Of a stretch of DNA of 46,470 nt, positions 28,118 through 38,100 are shown in pieces (the stretch's first letter is position 1; every line of letters starts with the position of its first letter). Below the pieces are notes generated by a model. It did not search any database. It was given only the letters and a program-made list of their open reading frames with translations, and was not told where the DNA came from. The translations under genes were made by a program, and so were the position numbers. Source of the DNA: Bacilli bacterium (GTDB lineage: Bacteria > Bacillota_I > Bacilli_A > RF39 > UBA660); the NCBI GenBank assembly GCA_017472015.1, contig JAFURC010000045.1, positions 1 through 46,470 of the forward strand, written 5' to 3'.

Positions 28118-28345
28118 CTATTCAATATCTCTAAAATCATATAGAAAGTCAGTGGTAATTAAATCAATGAGTGCCTTTCTAGTAAAATAAATTATCTTTT
28201 CATTTGAAATGGGATATTCTAGGTCAGAACCAAGACTATATTCTTTTAATTCAATGAGTTTATGATCATTAATATTAAAAAGTTTTAAATTATCCGTAAT
28301 AATAGTTGTAATTTCTTCAATAAGGTAGTCATAATAATTATCCAT
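28118..28345 (-). CDS. Small transposon-encoded protein
   Basis: 75 residues, acidic, no recognised motif (MDNYYDYLIEEITTIITDN ... FLYDFRDIE). It starts 6 bases after the ATPase stop on the same strand and is the last gene of the transposon unit. Possibly an accessory factor of transposition. Confidence 0.5.
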   Translation of the reverse strand: MDNYYDYLIEEITTIITDNLKLFNINDHKLIELKEYSLGSDLEYPISNEKIIYFTRKALIDLITTDFLYDFRDIE

Positions 28346-28351
28346 AATCGA

Positions 28352-29155
28352 TTATCCTAAAGCTAAATCATTATAGGCTTCCATAATAATGTCATTATCT
28401 ATGATATTTTTATCATTTGCACTTGCAATTATTAAAGATTTGGTTATAATATTGTTAGCAATTCTGATTGCTCCATTACAACTATTGTAAATACTCTCAA
28501 TTGCTTGAGGGGTAAAAATATTTGAATTACCGTGAGCAATCGATAATCTGGTATTGATATAATTTGCTAATTCGTCTTTAGAGATACCAGAGAAGTTATA
28601 ACTTATTGTAATTCTTTGTCTTAATGCCTCATGGACATTTCTATTTAAAACGTTATTGAGAACAGGTTGACCAGTAAGAATTAAAGTAAAATAATTTTTA
28701 CTATCCATTTCAAAATTAGATAAAATTTTTAAATCATTAATAATATCGGTTTTAAGATATTGAGCTTCATCGATACAAATGATAACTTTAATTTTTCTAT
28801 TATTAACTAAATCTACAATAGTTTCTTGAATTTGTTTATAAATGTCTATTTTCTTATGTTCAGGAATGATGCCGAGAGAAATAGCAAGTTGCTTATAAAA
28901 TTCATGAACAGTAAGAGAAGACATTGAAATATAGACACATTTAAATAAATTAGGGTTTAAAGAATTCATAAAATTTCTAATGGCAAAAGTTTTGCCCATT
29001 CCTGGATTACCTGTAAATAAGGCAATACCAGGATTTTCTTTTAAATAATTTAAACGATTATTCATAACTTTTAAATCGTTAGTTTCAAAAGCAAATTTAG
29101 TATCAATTGTCTTATCAAAAGGATTAAATTCCATTCCAAAATAACTTAAAAACAT
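28352..29155 (-). CDS. AAA+ ATPase, transposition helper (TniB/ExeA-like)
   Basis: 268 residues. Walker A is FTGNPGMGKT, Walker B is VIICIDEAQYL, sensor 1 is LILTGQP, and the arginine-rich motif is ALRQRITISYNFSG; a C-terminal helical lid contains NGAIRIANNI. It opens with FLSYFGMEFNPFDKT, the usual start of ExeA/TniB/IstB-like ATPases, which in such elements load the transposase on target DNA. ATG 29155 is chosen because the earlier ATG (29173) lies inside its AAAGGTG ribosome site. It directly follows the transposase gene. Confidence 0.85.
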   Translation of the reverse strand: MFLSYFGMEFNPFDKTIDTKFAFETNDLKVMNNRLNYLKENPGIALFTGNPGMGKTFAIRNFMNSLNPNLFKCVYISMSSLTVHEFYKQLAISLGIIPEHKKIDIYKQIQETIVDLVNNRKIKVIICIDEAQYLKTDIINDLKILSNFEMDSKNYFTLILTGQPVLNNVLNRNVHEALRQRITISYNFSGISKDELANYINTRLSIAHGNSNIFTPQAIESIYNSCNGAIRIANNIITKSLIIASANDKNIIDNDIIMEAYNDLALG

Positions 29156-29177
29156 AAATATCACACCTTTCATTTTT

Positions 29178-30428
29178 TTAATATAAAGTATTTTTTCTTT
29201 TTATTTTAGAGTTATCAACTTTATTTACTAAAGTTATTTTTTCAATTAACTTACCATCATCAAAAATCCAAGCAGATTCGAAATTAAGAGGATCATATTT
29301 AACGGTGATTTTTTTACCAATGTATTTCATATTAACTTCAAATTCGTGATTTTTGATATAGGCAATAGCATCACTTCTTATTTTGGGATAAGCAGTATGT
29401 AAAAAAGAAATATCGATAAAGTCATTATCTAATTTTTTAATTAAACTCATATCTTTAAACCATCTAGTATTAGGAGAAATAAGAGTATCATTTTCATCTT
29501 TTAAAGAACTATGATTAGACATATTATAATTAGTAATAAAATCCTTTAATAAATTATTTAAATCATCAATTGATTTGATAGAATTCCAATCAAGTCCACG
29601 CATCCAGGTAGCTTTCATTGTATGAAAAAACCTCTCGATTTTTCCCTTACTGGCTCCCGAGTAAGGTCTTGCATGGATTAAAATAGTACCTAGACTAGCA
29701 CAAATAATATTAAATTGATCATTTTTGTATGTTGCTCCATTATCAACAAATATTTTCTTAGGTACACCATATTTTTTTATTGCACTTTTCATAACCTCTT
29801 GTAAGTTATAGGAGTTATCGTTAAAGAAAAATTTTGCACCTACAATCATTCTCGAAGCATCATCAATGATTGCAATTAAGTAAGTTAATTGTTTTTTTCC
29901 GTTAATAGTTAAATAAGGACCTTGAGAAGTATCTGCTTGCCAACAATCATTTGCATGTTCCATTACAAATGCGCGTCTATCTGTGTTTTCTGTTTCGTTA
30001 AATAAAATTTTGTTATCTCTTATAAATTTCAATATTGTACCAAGGCATACATTGTTAGGATTTATATATCCCTCATCCACTAATTTATTATAAATTAAAG
30101 TTCCGGTAATGTGGGGATATTGTTTTTTCAACTCCTTTATTTTTTCAGTTACATTATCATCTAATTTTCTACTAGAGTGGGCATCAGATCTGGTTTTACA
30201 AATCAAAGCTTGGTAACCTTCTTTTTTATATTTCATATACCAACCTTTTATCGTTTGATAGGCATATTGATATTCTTGACCATTTATTATATATTTCTTT
30301 GAAGCAACTTTTTTAAAATACTCTAATTGACTACTTTCTTCGTAAGTATCTGTTATAACTGGTGCTATTAAGCCATAACGAAATAATGCAAATTCATTCT
30401 TTATTGCATCTTTTTCTTTTTGTTCCAT
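29178..30428 (-). CDS. DDE transposase (integrase core, Mu/TniA-like)
   Basis: 416 residues. The N-terminal helix-turn-helix portion (YAYQTIKGWYMKYKKEGYQAL) and a second HTH-like part (KLDDNVTEKIKELKKQYP) are followed by the RNase-H-like core. The catalytic acids are in CWQADTSQGPYL (first D), FVDNGATYKN (second D) and ASKGKIERFFHTMKATW (E). A beta-barrel C-terminal segment (AYIKNHEFEVNMKYIGKKI) resembles the Mu transposase C-terminal region. ATG 30428 has AGGAGGT 7 bases upstream; the GTG at 30437 lies within that site. It would cut and join the element's ends, with the ATPase downstream. Confidence 0.9.
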   Translation of the reverse strand: MEQKEKDAIKNEFALFRYGLIAPVITDTYEESSQLEYFKKVASKKYIINGQEYQYAYQTIKGWYMKYKKEGYQALICKTRSDAHSSRKLDDNVTEKIKELKKQYPHITGTLIYNKLVDEGYINPNNVCLGTILKFIRDNKILFNETENTDRRAFVMEHANDCWQADTSQGPYLTINGKKQLTYLIAIIDDASRMIVGAKFFFNDNSYNLQEVMKSAIKKYGVPKKIFVDNGATYKNDQFNIICASLGTILIHARPYSGASKGKIERFFHTMKATWMRGLDWNSIKSIDDLNNLLKDFITNYNMSNHSSLKDENDTLISPNTRWFKDMSLIKKLDNDFIDISFLHTAYPKIRSDAIAYIKNHEFEVNMKYIGKKITVKYDPLNFESAWIFDDGKLIEKITLVNKVDNSKIKRKNTLY

Positions 30429-30508
30429 TAAATTCACCTCCTCGAAAGAACGGTTTTATTTTAATACATCTCTTTTAAGAATGAAATTCAACAGTTATTC
30501 AAAATACC

Positions 30509-31120
30509 TTAAGGCATTATTGCTAATGGAACACAGGTTAATTTAAATAAAAAATATGGATGTCGATATTCTTTATAAAATAAATATAAGAATTCATCTT
30601 TATTCTCGATTATTTTATTTAAAATATCTTTAATATTTAATTGGGTTGCTAAAATAATTGAACTTGCCAATAAATATTTTTTTAATTCTCTTAACCATTT
30701 ATAAAATAATTGATGTGATATTCTTAACTTTTCAATTATTATTTCAATTTTGATGTTTTTTATAATTCTATCAGACAAAGCATTTAATATTATATTTGAT
30801 GAAAATATGTGATATGGAAAAATATAATCTGGTAATAATGCGTGAAAATGTTGTTTTCCTTTATTGACTTCTTTGCAAAAATTGCATTCTAAAACAACTA
30901 TGCTAATTTTGGCAATTATTTCATAGCCCATTATATGAAATATAATATTTCTTTGATATTCCTTATGGTAATGCATGCAATTATCGTGATTACATTGTGG
31001 ACATTTACAAAAACTATAGTCATTAGTATTTGCAATAATTTGGTATGCATTTATTATATATAAGATATTAAAATTATCTTCTGTTTTATCTGTTTTATTT
31101 ATACTAACTACTTCCAACAT
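30509..31120 (-). CDS. Zinc-finger (DUF6431-like) transposon protein
   Basis: 203 residues. A CKCPQCNHDNC knuckle, a histidine pair (MHYHKEYQR) and CNFCKEVNKGKQHFHALLPDYIFPYHIFS match the layout of a zinc-ribbon family (DUF6431-like) found beside this type of transposase. A helical tail (ISHQLFYKWLRELKKYLLAS) may bind DNA. No ribosome site precedes ATG 31120. The frame is open upstream to about 31306 with no standard start, so the true N-terminus is uncertain. The gene precedes the transposase on the same strand. Confidence 0.6.
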   Translation of the reverse strand: MLEVVSINKTDKTEDNFNILYIINAYQIIANTNDYSFCKCPQCNHDNCMHYHKEYQRNIIFHIMGYEIIAKISIVVLECNFCKEVNKGKQHFHALLPDYIFPYHIFSSNIILNALSDRIIKNIKIEIIIEKLRISHQLFYKWLRELKKYLLASSIILATQLNIKDILNKIIENKDEFLYLFYKEYRHPYFLFKLTCVPLAIMP

Positions 31121-31465
31121 TGATGAAAAATTAGTAATTTCATTTATATCTTGTTTTATTATATTTATTTTATTTTCAATTACTGGTATGGAATTTTTAA
31201 TAATTCTATTGATTAATTTATTATTTAATGCTATTATATAACCGTCCTTTGGTCTTATAGACCTTTGTGATAAAAAGAAAATATTCCTGCCAGGGTATTT
31301 CTTTTTTTATACTCACAAAAAAACTAGGTATATTAGTTATACTAATAATCTAGTTCAAATAAATTTAAAAAATATTTTTTATTTATTTTAACACAATTTT
31401 TTTATTTGTTAATTTAATTTTTAAAAAAATAGTTTATTCAGTAGCAAATAAATTATAAATTAACA

Positions 31466-31691
31466 AGTAGGACATCATGGTTCTAAAACAAGTTCAAGTG
31501 AGAATTTTATTAATAGTATTACTCCCAAATATTCAATAATTAGTGTAGGTAAAAATAATCTATATGGACATCCGAATGATATAGTATTAAATAATTTAGA
31601 AGATAGTAAAATTTATAGAACAGATCAGGATGGAAGTATTATTTTTAAGATTAAGAAAAATAAATTAGAAATAAAGACTTGTACACCATAG
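31466..31691 (+). pseudogene. Diverged comEC 3' fragment, second half
   Basis: Continues the fragment at 27647: VGHHGSKTSSSENFINS through IYRTDQDGSIIFKIK to TCTP and TAG. It aligns with the end of the intact ComEC (VGHHGSKTSSSKLF... TCSP), with all spacing kept. It is separated from its first half by the transposon. Confidence 0.85.
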
Positions 31692-31702
31692 AAACGAGTA
31701 GA

Positions 31703-32613
31703 GTGATAGAAAAGTTAGATAAAGTACAACACTATAATGAAATGAGAAATGTAATAATTAAACATGAAATATTTCAAAATGTTAAAGACTATTCTAAAGA
31801 AAAAGAAAAAGTGACTGCATATTTCGAGATAGGAAAATTGGTATCTGAGGCTGGTAGTATTTATGGTAACAATACAATTAATGAATTTTCTAAAAAATTA
31901 ACTAATGAATTTGGAAAAACTTATAGTTATAGAAATTTAGTTAATTATAGAAAATTTTATAATATTTTTAAAGATGAAAAATTGAACGCATTGCGTTCAA
32001 AATTATCTTGGACACATTATCGTGAATTGATAAAACTTAAAGATATTGAAGAAATAATATATTATATCGAAGTATGTCTTAATCAACATTTATCATATAG
32101 AAAATTATCAGATAAAATTAAGAATAAAGAATATGATCGACTTGATTATAATACAAAATTAAAATTAATTAATAACGAAGAATCAACGGTTATTGATTTA
32201 GTTAAAAATCCTGTTAAGATAAAGAATAATTCTAACTATGAAATAATATCAGAAAAAGTATTACAAAAATTAATTCTTGAAGATATCGAAAATTTTTTGG
32301 AAGAATTGGGAAATGGTTTTACTTTTATCAAAAGTGAATATCCAATTAAATTTGAAGAGAAATATAATTATGTTGATTTACTTCTTTATAACATTAAATT
32401 TAAATGTTATGTAGTAACAGAATTAAAGATTACGGAATTAAAAAAGGAACATACAGGACAAATTCAAACATACATGAATTATATAGATGAAAATATCAAA
32501 ACAATTGAAGAAAGCAAAACAGTAGGAATAATTATTTGCAAAAAAATAATAAATATGTTATCGAATATTGTTCGGATGATAGAATTATAACTAGGGAATA
32601 TGAAATAATTTAA
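31703..32613 (+). pseudogene. DUF1016 nuclease-family protein, copy B, frameshifted near its end
   Basis: Clearly homologous to copy A along its length: VKDYSKEKEKVTAYFEIGKL, SWTHYRELIKL, GNGFTFIKSEYPIKFEEKYNYVDLLLYN and VTELKITELKKEHTGQIQTYMNYID. After GIIIC the frame shifts at a run of seven A (32540-32546). With eight A the protein would continue KKNNKYVIEYCSDDRIITREYEII to the TAA at 32611, exactly as in copy A. Without it the protein ends with 14 unrelated residues at 32590. The start is uncertain: GTG 31703 gives the best length, but no strong ribosome site is seen. The catalytic D...ExK region lies before the shift. Confidence 0.75.
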
Positions 32614-32628
32614 GTATATTTTATATAG

Positions 32629-32756
32629 AAGATAATTTTAAAAAAATTAATCAAGATAAGACTATTGGTATAATTATTTGCCAACTAGAAAACAAGTATG
32701 TTATAAAATATTGTTCAGATATAAGAATTATTACTAAAGAATATATAACTATTTGA
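32629..32756 (+). pseudogene. Third DUF1016 C-terminal remnant, copy C
   Basis: About 42 codons reading EDNFKKINQDKTIGIIICQ then ENKYVIKYCSD and IRIITKEY, the same end as copies A and B, up to a TGA at 32754-32756. The rest of the gene is absent. Confidence 0.7.
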
Positions 32757-32868
32757 TGTAATAAATATACTTTAAAAAATTAAAAGAGTTTTTAGTATTA
32801 TCTAGTATAAAATCTAATGAATCAGAATATAATATTAATAATATAAAAGATTAATACTAAATAATAGG

Positions 32869-32924
32869 AACATTTAAATGTTTAGCGCCATAAACTATAA
32901 TGTGACGCTTAACGTGTTAAGCGT
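32869..32924. repeat. Two palindromes after the DUF1016 remnants
   Basis: AACATTTAAATGTT (32869-32882) is self-complementary. ACGCTTAAC-GT-GTTAAGCGT (32905-32924) has perfect 9-base arms. Neither is followed by a T run. They lie in the gene-free stretch 32757-33147, which otherwise holds only a terminator and a candidate structured leader. Confidence 0.7.
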
Positions 32925-32950
32925 TTAATATAGATAGGGAATAATTCCTT

Positions 32951-32990
32951 AAAAGAACTCTTTTGAATATTTTAAGAGAGTTCTTTTCTT
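32951..32990 (+). terminator. Terminator closing the accessory island
   Basis: 14-bp stem with one mismatch (32951-32964 and 32974-32987), AAAAGAACTC against GAGTTCTTTT, then CTT. It separates the island from the carboxypeptidase gene. Confidence 0.65.
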
Positions 32991-33023
32991 AATATAATAA
33001 TTAATAAAAAATAAAATAATAAG

Positions 33024-33107
33024 TACGATGTCTACCATCGGAAATTGGTCTTTGGAGGGGAAACCCAGTGAAGTAGAAATATTTATCGTTTTTTAGAAAT
33101 AGTCGTA
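33024..33107 (+). ncRNA. Candidate structured leader RNA before the carboxypeptidase gene
   Basis: Outer arms TACGA (33024-33028) and TCGTA (33103-33107) enclose CGATG/CATCG (33026-33030, 33036-33040) and a GGG-GAAA-CCC tetraloop hairpin (33057-33066) with purine-rich GGA/AGTGA flanks. This is far more GC-rich than its surroundings. It does not match a riboswitch I know. Confidence 0.35.
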
Positions 33108-33147
33108 TTAAATATTAAGTTTTTCATATATTTTTATAGGTGGTCAT

Positions 33148-34230
33148 ATGAAAAAAGTTATCTTTCTTTTTCTGTTGTTAATAATATTTCCAAAAACTAC
33201 GCTTGCCATAAATGATACAGCTCAATCAAGTATTGTTATGGATCTTGATAGTGGAAGAATTTTATATCAAAAAGATAGTAATACAGAAAGATTAATAGCT
33301 TCAACAAGTAAGATCATGACATTTCTAATAGCGATGACTTATGCAAGCGATAAATTAGATAGCAAAGTTATTGTTGGTGAAGAAGTTTTAAAAATGTATG
33401 GAACTAGTATGTATCTATCATTAAATGAAGAAGTTACATTAAAAGATTTGTTATACGGCTTAATGTTAAGGAGCGGTAATGACGCTAGTGTCGTAATTGC
33501 AACTTATGTATCAGGAAGTGTCGAAGATTTTGTCTATTTAATGAATGAAAAAGCCAAAGAAATTGGAATGACTAATACAACATTTAAAAATCCTCACGGA
33601 TTAGATGAAGAAACAAAAAACTATTCAACTGCCTATGATATGGCTATATTAACAAGATATTTATATTTAAACTATCCTTTATATAAAGAAATTACAGGGA
33701 CCAAATACTATGATTTTAGTTCTAATCAAAAAGCTTATTCTTTAATTAATCGTTCTAAAATAATCTTTACTTACGATTATATTACTAGTTGTAAAAATGG
33801 TTATACACCTTTAGCAGGAAAATCTTTGGTAACAACTGCTACTAAGGATAATTTAAATTTACTTATTGTAACTCTTGATGATCCTGATATCTATATAAAT
33901 CATCAAAATTTATATGAAAATTTCTTTCGCAATTACCAAAATTATTTAATCATTGATAAAGACAAATTTAAAATAGATGGTAATTTATTTAAAGAAGATT
34001 ATTACATAAAAAATAATTTTACTTATCCCTTAACAAAAGAAGAAAAAGATAAACTAAATATCAAAATTATAATCAATAATCAAGGAAACGTTTTAGGAAC
34101 TGTTAATGTTCTATTAAATGATAAACTAATTCATGAGGAAAAAATTTACCAAAAAGAAACTAATCAAAAAAAGAAGAAAGAGTCATTTTTCAAAAAAATA
34201 ATTAATTTTTTCAAAAACTTTTTCAAATAA
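33148..34230 (+). CDS. Serine-type D-Ala-D-Ala carboxypeptidase (peptidase S11)
   Basis: 360 residues. A signal peptide (MKKVIFLFLLLIIFPKTTLA) leads to a penicillin-binding-protein DacA/DacF fold that trims the terminal D-Ala of peptidoglycan side chains. Active-site motifs: S-T-S-K (Ser52 to Lys55), S-G-N (108-110), and the third box K-N-G (215-217) where K-T-G is usual. A beta-rich C-terminal domain and a Lys/Phe-rich amphipathic tail (FFKKIINFFKNFFK) fit membrane attachment as in this family. AGGTGG lies 4 bases before the ATG. The long leader may be structured (33024-33107). Confidence 0.9.
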   Translation: MKKVIFLFLLLIIFPKTTLAINDTAQSSIVMDLDSGRILYQKDSNTERLIASTSKIMTFLIAMTYASDKLDSKVIVGEEVLKMYGTSMYLSLNEEVTLKDLLYGLMLRSGNDASVVIATYVSGSVEDFVYLMNEKAKEIGMTNTTFKNPHGLDEETKNYSTAYDMAILTRYLYLNYPLYKEITGTKYYDFSSNQKAYSLINRSKIIFTYDYITSCKNGYTPLAGKSLVTTATKDNLNLLIVTLDDPDIYINHQNLYENFFRNYQNYLIIDKDKFKIDGNLFKEDYYIKNNFTYPLTKEEKDKLNIKIIINNQGNVLGTVNVLLNDKLIHEEKIYQKETNQKKKKESFFKKIINFFKNFFK

Positions 34231-34300
34231 ACCCAACTTATCTTTATTTTAAAAATAAATTATGATATGATTAATTTGTGTTTAAGGAGATAGTTGACTA

Positions 34301-35152
34301 ATGAATTTAGAATTTTGTGTGAACGAATACCTATTAGCTTGGTATTTATTATATAGTGCTAGTTTATCAAAAGAAATTGATAAATTTCGAAAAATTTTGT
34401 GGAGCAAATACAAAAAAGAATATAATTTTTGTTATAAAGATAAACAAGAAATTATAAAATATGGCAAAGACTTTATTCCTGATAATGATATTATATATAA
34501 TGAAATTTTTAAAAGTGATTTATATGTATCCCTAAAAAAAGAAACCGAAAAACATAAAATGCATCTTGTAAAACTTTTTAATAGTGATTCAAAAACTTTA
34601 AAAAAATGTGTTAAAGAAGTTTTAAAATTAAATTTAAAAGATACATATCCTGTTTATGTAATCCATCCGAGAATGGAGTGCATTGAATACAATAGTCAAA
34701 ACGCATCACTTATTTGGGGAAGTGATAAAGATAAATTTGATGCGCTAACTATATTAATTTTAACAATTGTTAAAGGAATGTATGAAGAATATAATGATGA
34801 CTACAAAGAAATTATTAGTGCCATTATTGAACTTGCAGTTATTAACGAAATAAGTAAAAAATTAACTAACACAGAAACATATGATCTTGGAGATAAAACT
34901 TTAAGAATTGTTAAAAGACAAATTTATCCTTTTTGGCTTATGTATCTAGGAAATGATACCAAAGAAGATTTATTAAGAAAAATGATTGAAGATAAAATTG
35001 CTTTTGATATTGATCATTATCCAATTGATAAAAATATGAAAAAAATGAATTTAACCGAATTTATAGATTTTTGCATAAAAAACAACAGACATATCTTAAA
35101 ACTTGGAAATGTCTTAAAAATAGAAAGAGAAGAAGAAATAGAAGTAATTTAG
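34301..35152 (+). CDS. Hypothetical protein directly upstream of polC
   Basis: 283 residues, cytosolic, rich in Lys/Ile/Asp, with no recognised domain. Features seen: an N-terminal helical start (EYLLAWYLLYSASLSKEIDKF), PVYVIHPRMECIEYNS in the middle, and an alternating helical C-terminal half. AAGGAG lies 11 bases before the ATG. It ends 8 bases before polC in the same orientation, so the two are probably on one message. A role linked to replication is possible only by position. Confidence 0.7.
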   Translation: MNLEFCVNEYLLAWYLLYSASLSKEIDKFRKILWSKYKKEYNFCYKDKQEIIKYGKDFIPDNDIIYNEIFKSDLYVSLKKETEKHKMHLVKLFNSDSKTLKKCVKEVLKLNLKDTYPVYVIHPRMECIEYNSQNASLIWGSDKDKFDALTILILTIVKGMYEEYNDDYKEIISAIIELAVINEISKKLTNTETYDLGDKTLRIVKRQIYPFWLMYLGNDTKEDLLRKMIEDKIAFDIDHYPIDKNMKKMNLTEFIDFCIKNNRHILKLGNVLKIEREEEIEVI

Positions 35153-35160
35153 AGGTAAGT

Positions 35161-38100
35161 ATGGAGAATAAACTTGAACATTTTTTAAACATAATCCATA
35201 TGGATATAAATATAGTAAATAAATTTAAAGATGTTTTACTTAAAAAAGTAGTAGTTAGTAAACAGAGTGATTGCATAAGAATTTACTTAGCAACGAATTT
35301 AATGATTACTTTAGAAGACTATCAAGAATTAAAAACTCGAACAACTGAGTTTTTTAATTCTAATATTTTAATTTATATTGAAAATTTAGGTGATAAAAGT
35401 TTATATTTAAATGACTATTATAATTATTTTTTACCAAAGTATATTGCGTATTTTAGTGATAGGTTAAAAATAAATGGTGAAAAAAATAATTATGTTGTTG
35501 TTTATAATCATGCTGAATTTAATCAAATAAATGAATACATAAATGAAATTAATAAAAATTTAGAAAATATTGGTTATAATCCTATAACAATTTATCAAGA
35601 TGAAGACCAACGAGAAAATGTAGTATCTTTAATTAATCAAAATATAAAAGATATTGATGTTCCTTTAAAACCAATTACTAACAATAATCAAATAAATGAA
35701 TTTCCAAAATTTGAACCAAGAAGAAAAAAAGTTAAAACAATTGATGATCCGAATGTCTACTATGGAGATTTAATTGATGGGGATGTTATTGCACTTCAAA
35801 ATATTGTTTCAGAAGACAATGATTTAATTGTTGAATGTGAAATATTTGGAAGTGACGTATTTGAATCAAGTAAAAGCAATTTTAAAATTATTACTTTAAA
35901 AATAACTGATTATACTGATAGCATGTATGCCAAAGTATTTTTAAATGATAGTGATGAACTATCCAGACTAATGGGAATACTTAAAAATGGTAAATGGTTT
36001 AAATTTAAAGGTTATACAAAAAAAGATAAATATTCAGGAGATGAAATAGTTTTTAATGTCACAGCAATAAATGTATCCAATAAGAAAAAAGAAGAAATAA
36101 TAGATGATAGTGAAGTCAAAAGAGTTGAATTGCATACGCATACCATGATGAGTGCCATGGATGGGGTTTGTTCAGTTTCAAAACATGGAGTGGCAACTAT
36201 TAGCGAAGCAATCAAATGGGGACATAAAGCAATTGCTATTTGTGATCACTCTGGTTGTCAAGCATTTCCAAATGCATTTCATCAAGTTGAAGATTATAAT
36301 CGTGGTAAAACTGGGGAAGAACGTTTTAAAGTTATTTATGGGACAGAATTAACCCTTGTTGATGATAATGTTGAAATTGTAAAAAGAAGTAATGATTCTA
36401 CTCTTTTAGAAAATGAATATGTTGTATTTGACCTTGAAACAACCGGATTTAATGCCGCCGGAGGCGATTCGATTATAGAAATAGGTGCTGTAAAACTTAA
36501 AAATGGTGAAGTAATCGAAAAATTTGATCGCCTAATTAAACCACCAAAACCAATAAGTGAAAGAATTACAAATGTCACAAGTATTACAAATGAAATGGTT
36601 GCTGATTGTCCAAATGAAGAAATGGCAATTAAAGAATTTATTGAGTGGACTAAAGATTTGCCAATGGTTGCACATAATGCTAAATTCGATACATCATTTA
36701 TTGAAATGTGTTATAAAAAATATAATTTAGGTGAATATAGAAATGTTGTAATTGATACTTTAGCTTTATCAAGAATTCTTGATCGTGATGTAACTAGACA
36801 TGGACTTTCTGCTATTACTAAAAGATATGCAGTAGAATTTGATGAAGCAAGTCACCACAGAGGTGATTATGATGCTTTTGCAACCGCTTTAGTATTTCAT
36901 AAAATGATGAAAAAACTAGAAAGTATTAATATTATCAAAATTTCAGATTTAGAAAAATTAATTGATAAAGATGAAATTCATAAATTCGGTCGAACATATC
37001 ATTTTAATATTTTAGTAAAAAATAAAATTGGTTTAAAAAATTTATTTAAAATAATTTCCATTGCTAATACTAAACATTTTTATAAAACAGCCAGAATTTT
37101 AAGAAGTGAGATTGAAGAACTTCGAGAAGGATTATTAATTGGAAGTGGTTGCTATGAATCTGAGGTATTTATAGAAGCAAGAAGTAAAACTGATGAAGAA
37201 ATCAGAGATATTATCGGTTTTTATGATTACGTTGAAGTACAACCACCAGAATGTTATTCTCATTTACTTCAACTGGGTGACTTTAAAGATGAAAATGAAT
37301 TACATGATAATATCAAAAAAATTATTAAGTTAACAAAAGAAGCCGGTAAATATATTGTTGCAACCGGAGATGTGCATCATGTAAGACGAGATGATAAAAT
37401 CTATAGAGAAATAATTGTTAATCAAAAATTGCCTGGAGGAGGTCTACATCCTTTAGCTAAACGTGATATAACTGAGATTCCTAGTCAACATTTTAGAACA
37501 ACTAAAGAAATGTTAAATGATTTTTCATTTTTAGATTCTAATTTAGCAGAGGAAATAGTAATTGAAAATACTAATAAAATAGCTGATTTAATTGAAGAAG
37601 TCGAAGTTATTATTGATACAGGAGGAATTCCTTTTTCACCACGAATACCAAATTCAAGAGAAGATGTCTATGATATGGTATTTAAAAAAGCCCATAGTAT
37701 GTATGGAGACCCTCTTCCACGAAGTATTGAAGAAAGAATTGCCCAAGAATTATATGGAGATAGAATTATATCTTTAGTTCAAAATATGATTAAAAAAGAA
37801 AATCCAAGTTTAACAGAAGAAGACATTGATAAAATTTTCCAAAGTGAACTTGGTCGTGTTATAAAAGAAGGATATGATAAAGTATTTGAGTTAACAAAAT
37901 CGGAATTTATTGAAAGTCTTAAAGAAAATGATCCAGATAAAGTAAATGATGATGATTATTTAAATAAAGAAACTAAAAAACAATTAGGTGGAATTATTGG
38001 AGGTGGGTTTGACGTAATTTATTTAATTGCGCAAAAACTTGTAAAACACTCAAATGATGAAGGTTATTTAGTTGGTTCCAGAGGTTCGGTTGGTTCTAGT

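Larger units (their letters stand above)
27967..31465. mobile_element. 3.5-kb transposon with DDE transposase and AAA ATPase
   Basis: The element interrupts the diverged comEC fragment. Its ends read TGTTAATTT inward on both sides (27967-27975 and the complement at 31457-31465), followed by further partial matches (TTTATTT at the same offset). The TG...CA termini suit Mu/Tn7/Tn552-type DDE elements. All four genes lie on the minus strand: zinc-finger protein, transposase, ATPase and a small ORF. No direct target duplication is visible, and about 20 bases of comEC expected between the halves are missing. The right 345 bases (31121-31465) hold no convincing gene. They contain an inverted repeat ACTAG...CTAGT near 31324 and a second TTGTTAATTTAATTTTT copy near 31408. 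Confidence 0.75.

Noticed and set aside
36152..36352. Small ORFs inside polC on both strands
   Set aside because: Overlap conserved PolC PHP and exonuclease motifs; low-quality translations without ribosome sites.
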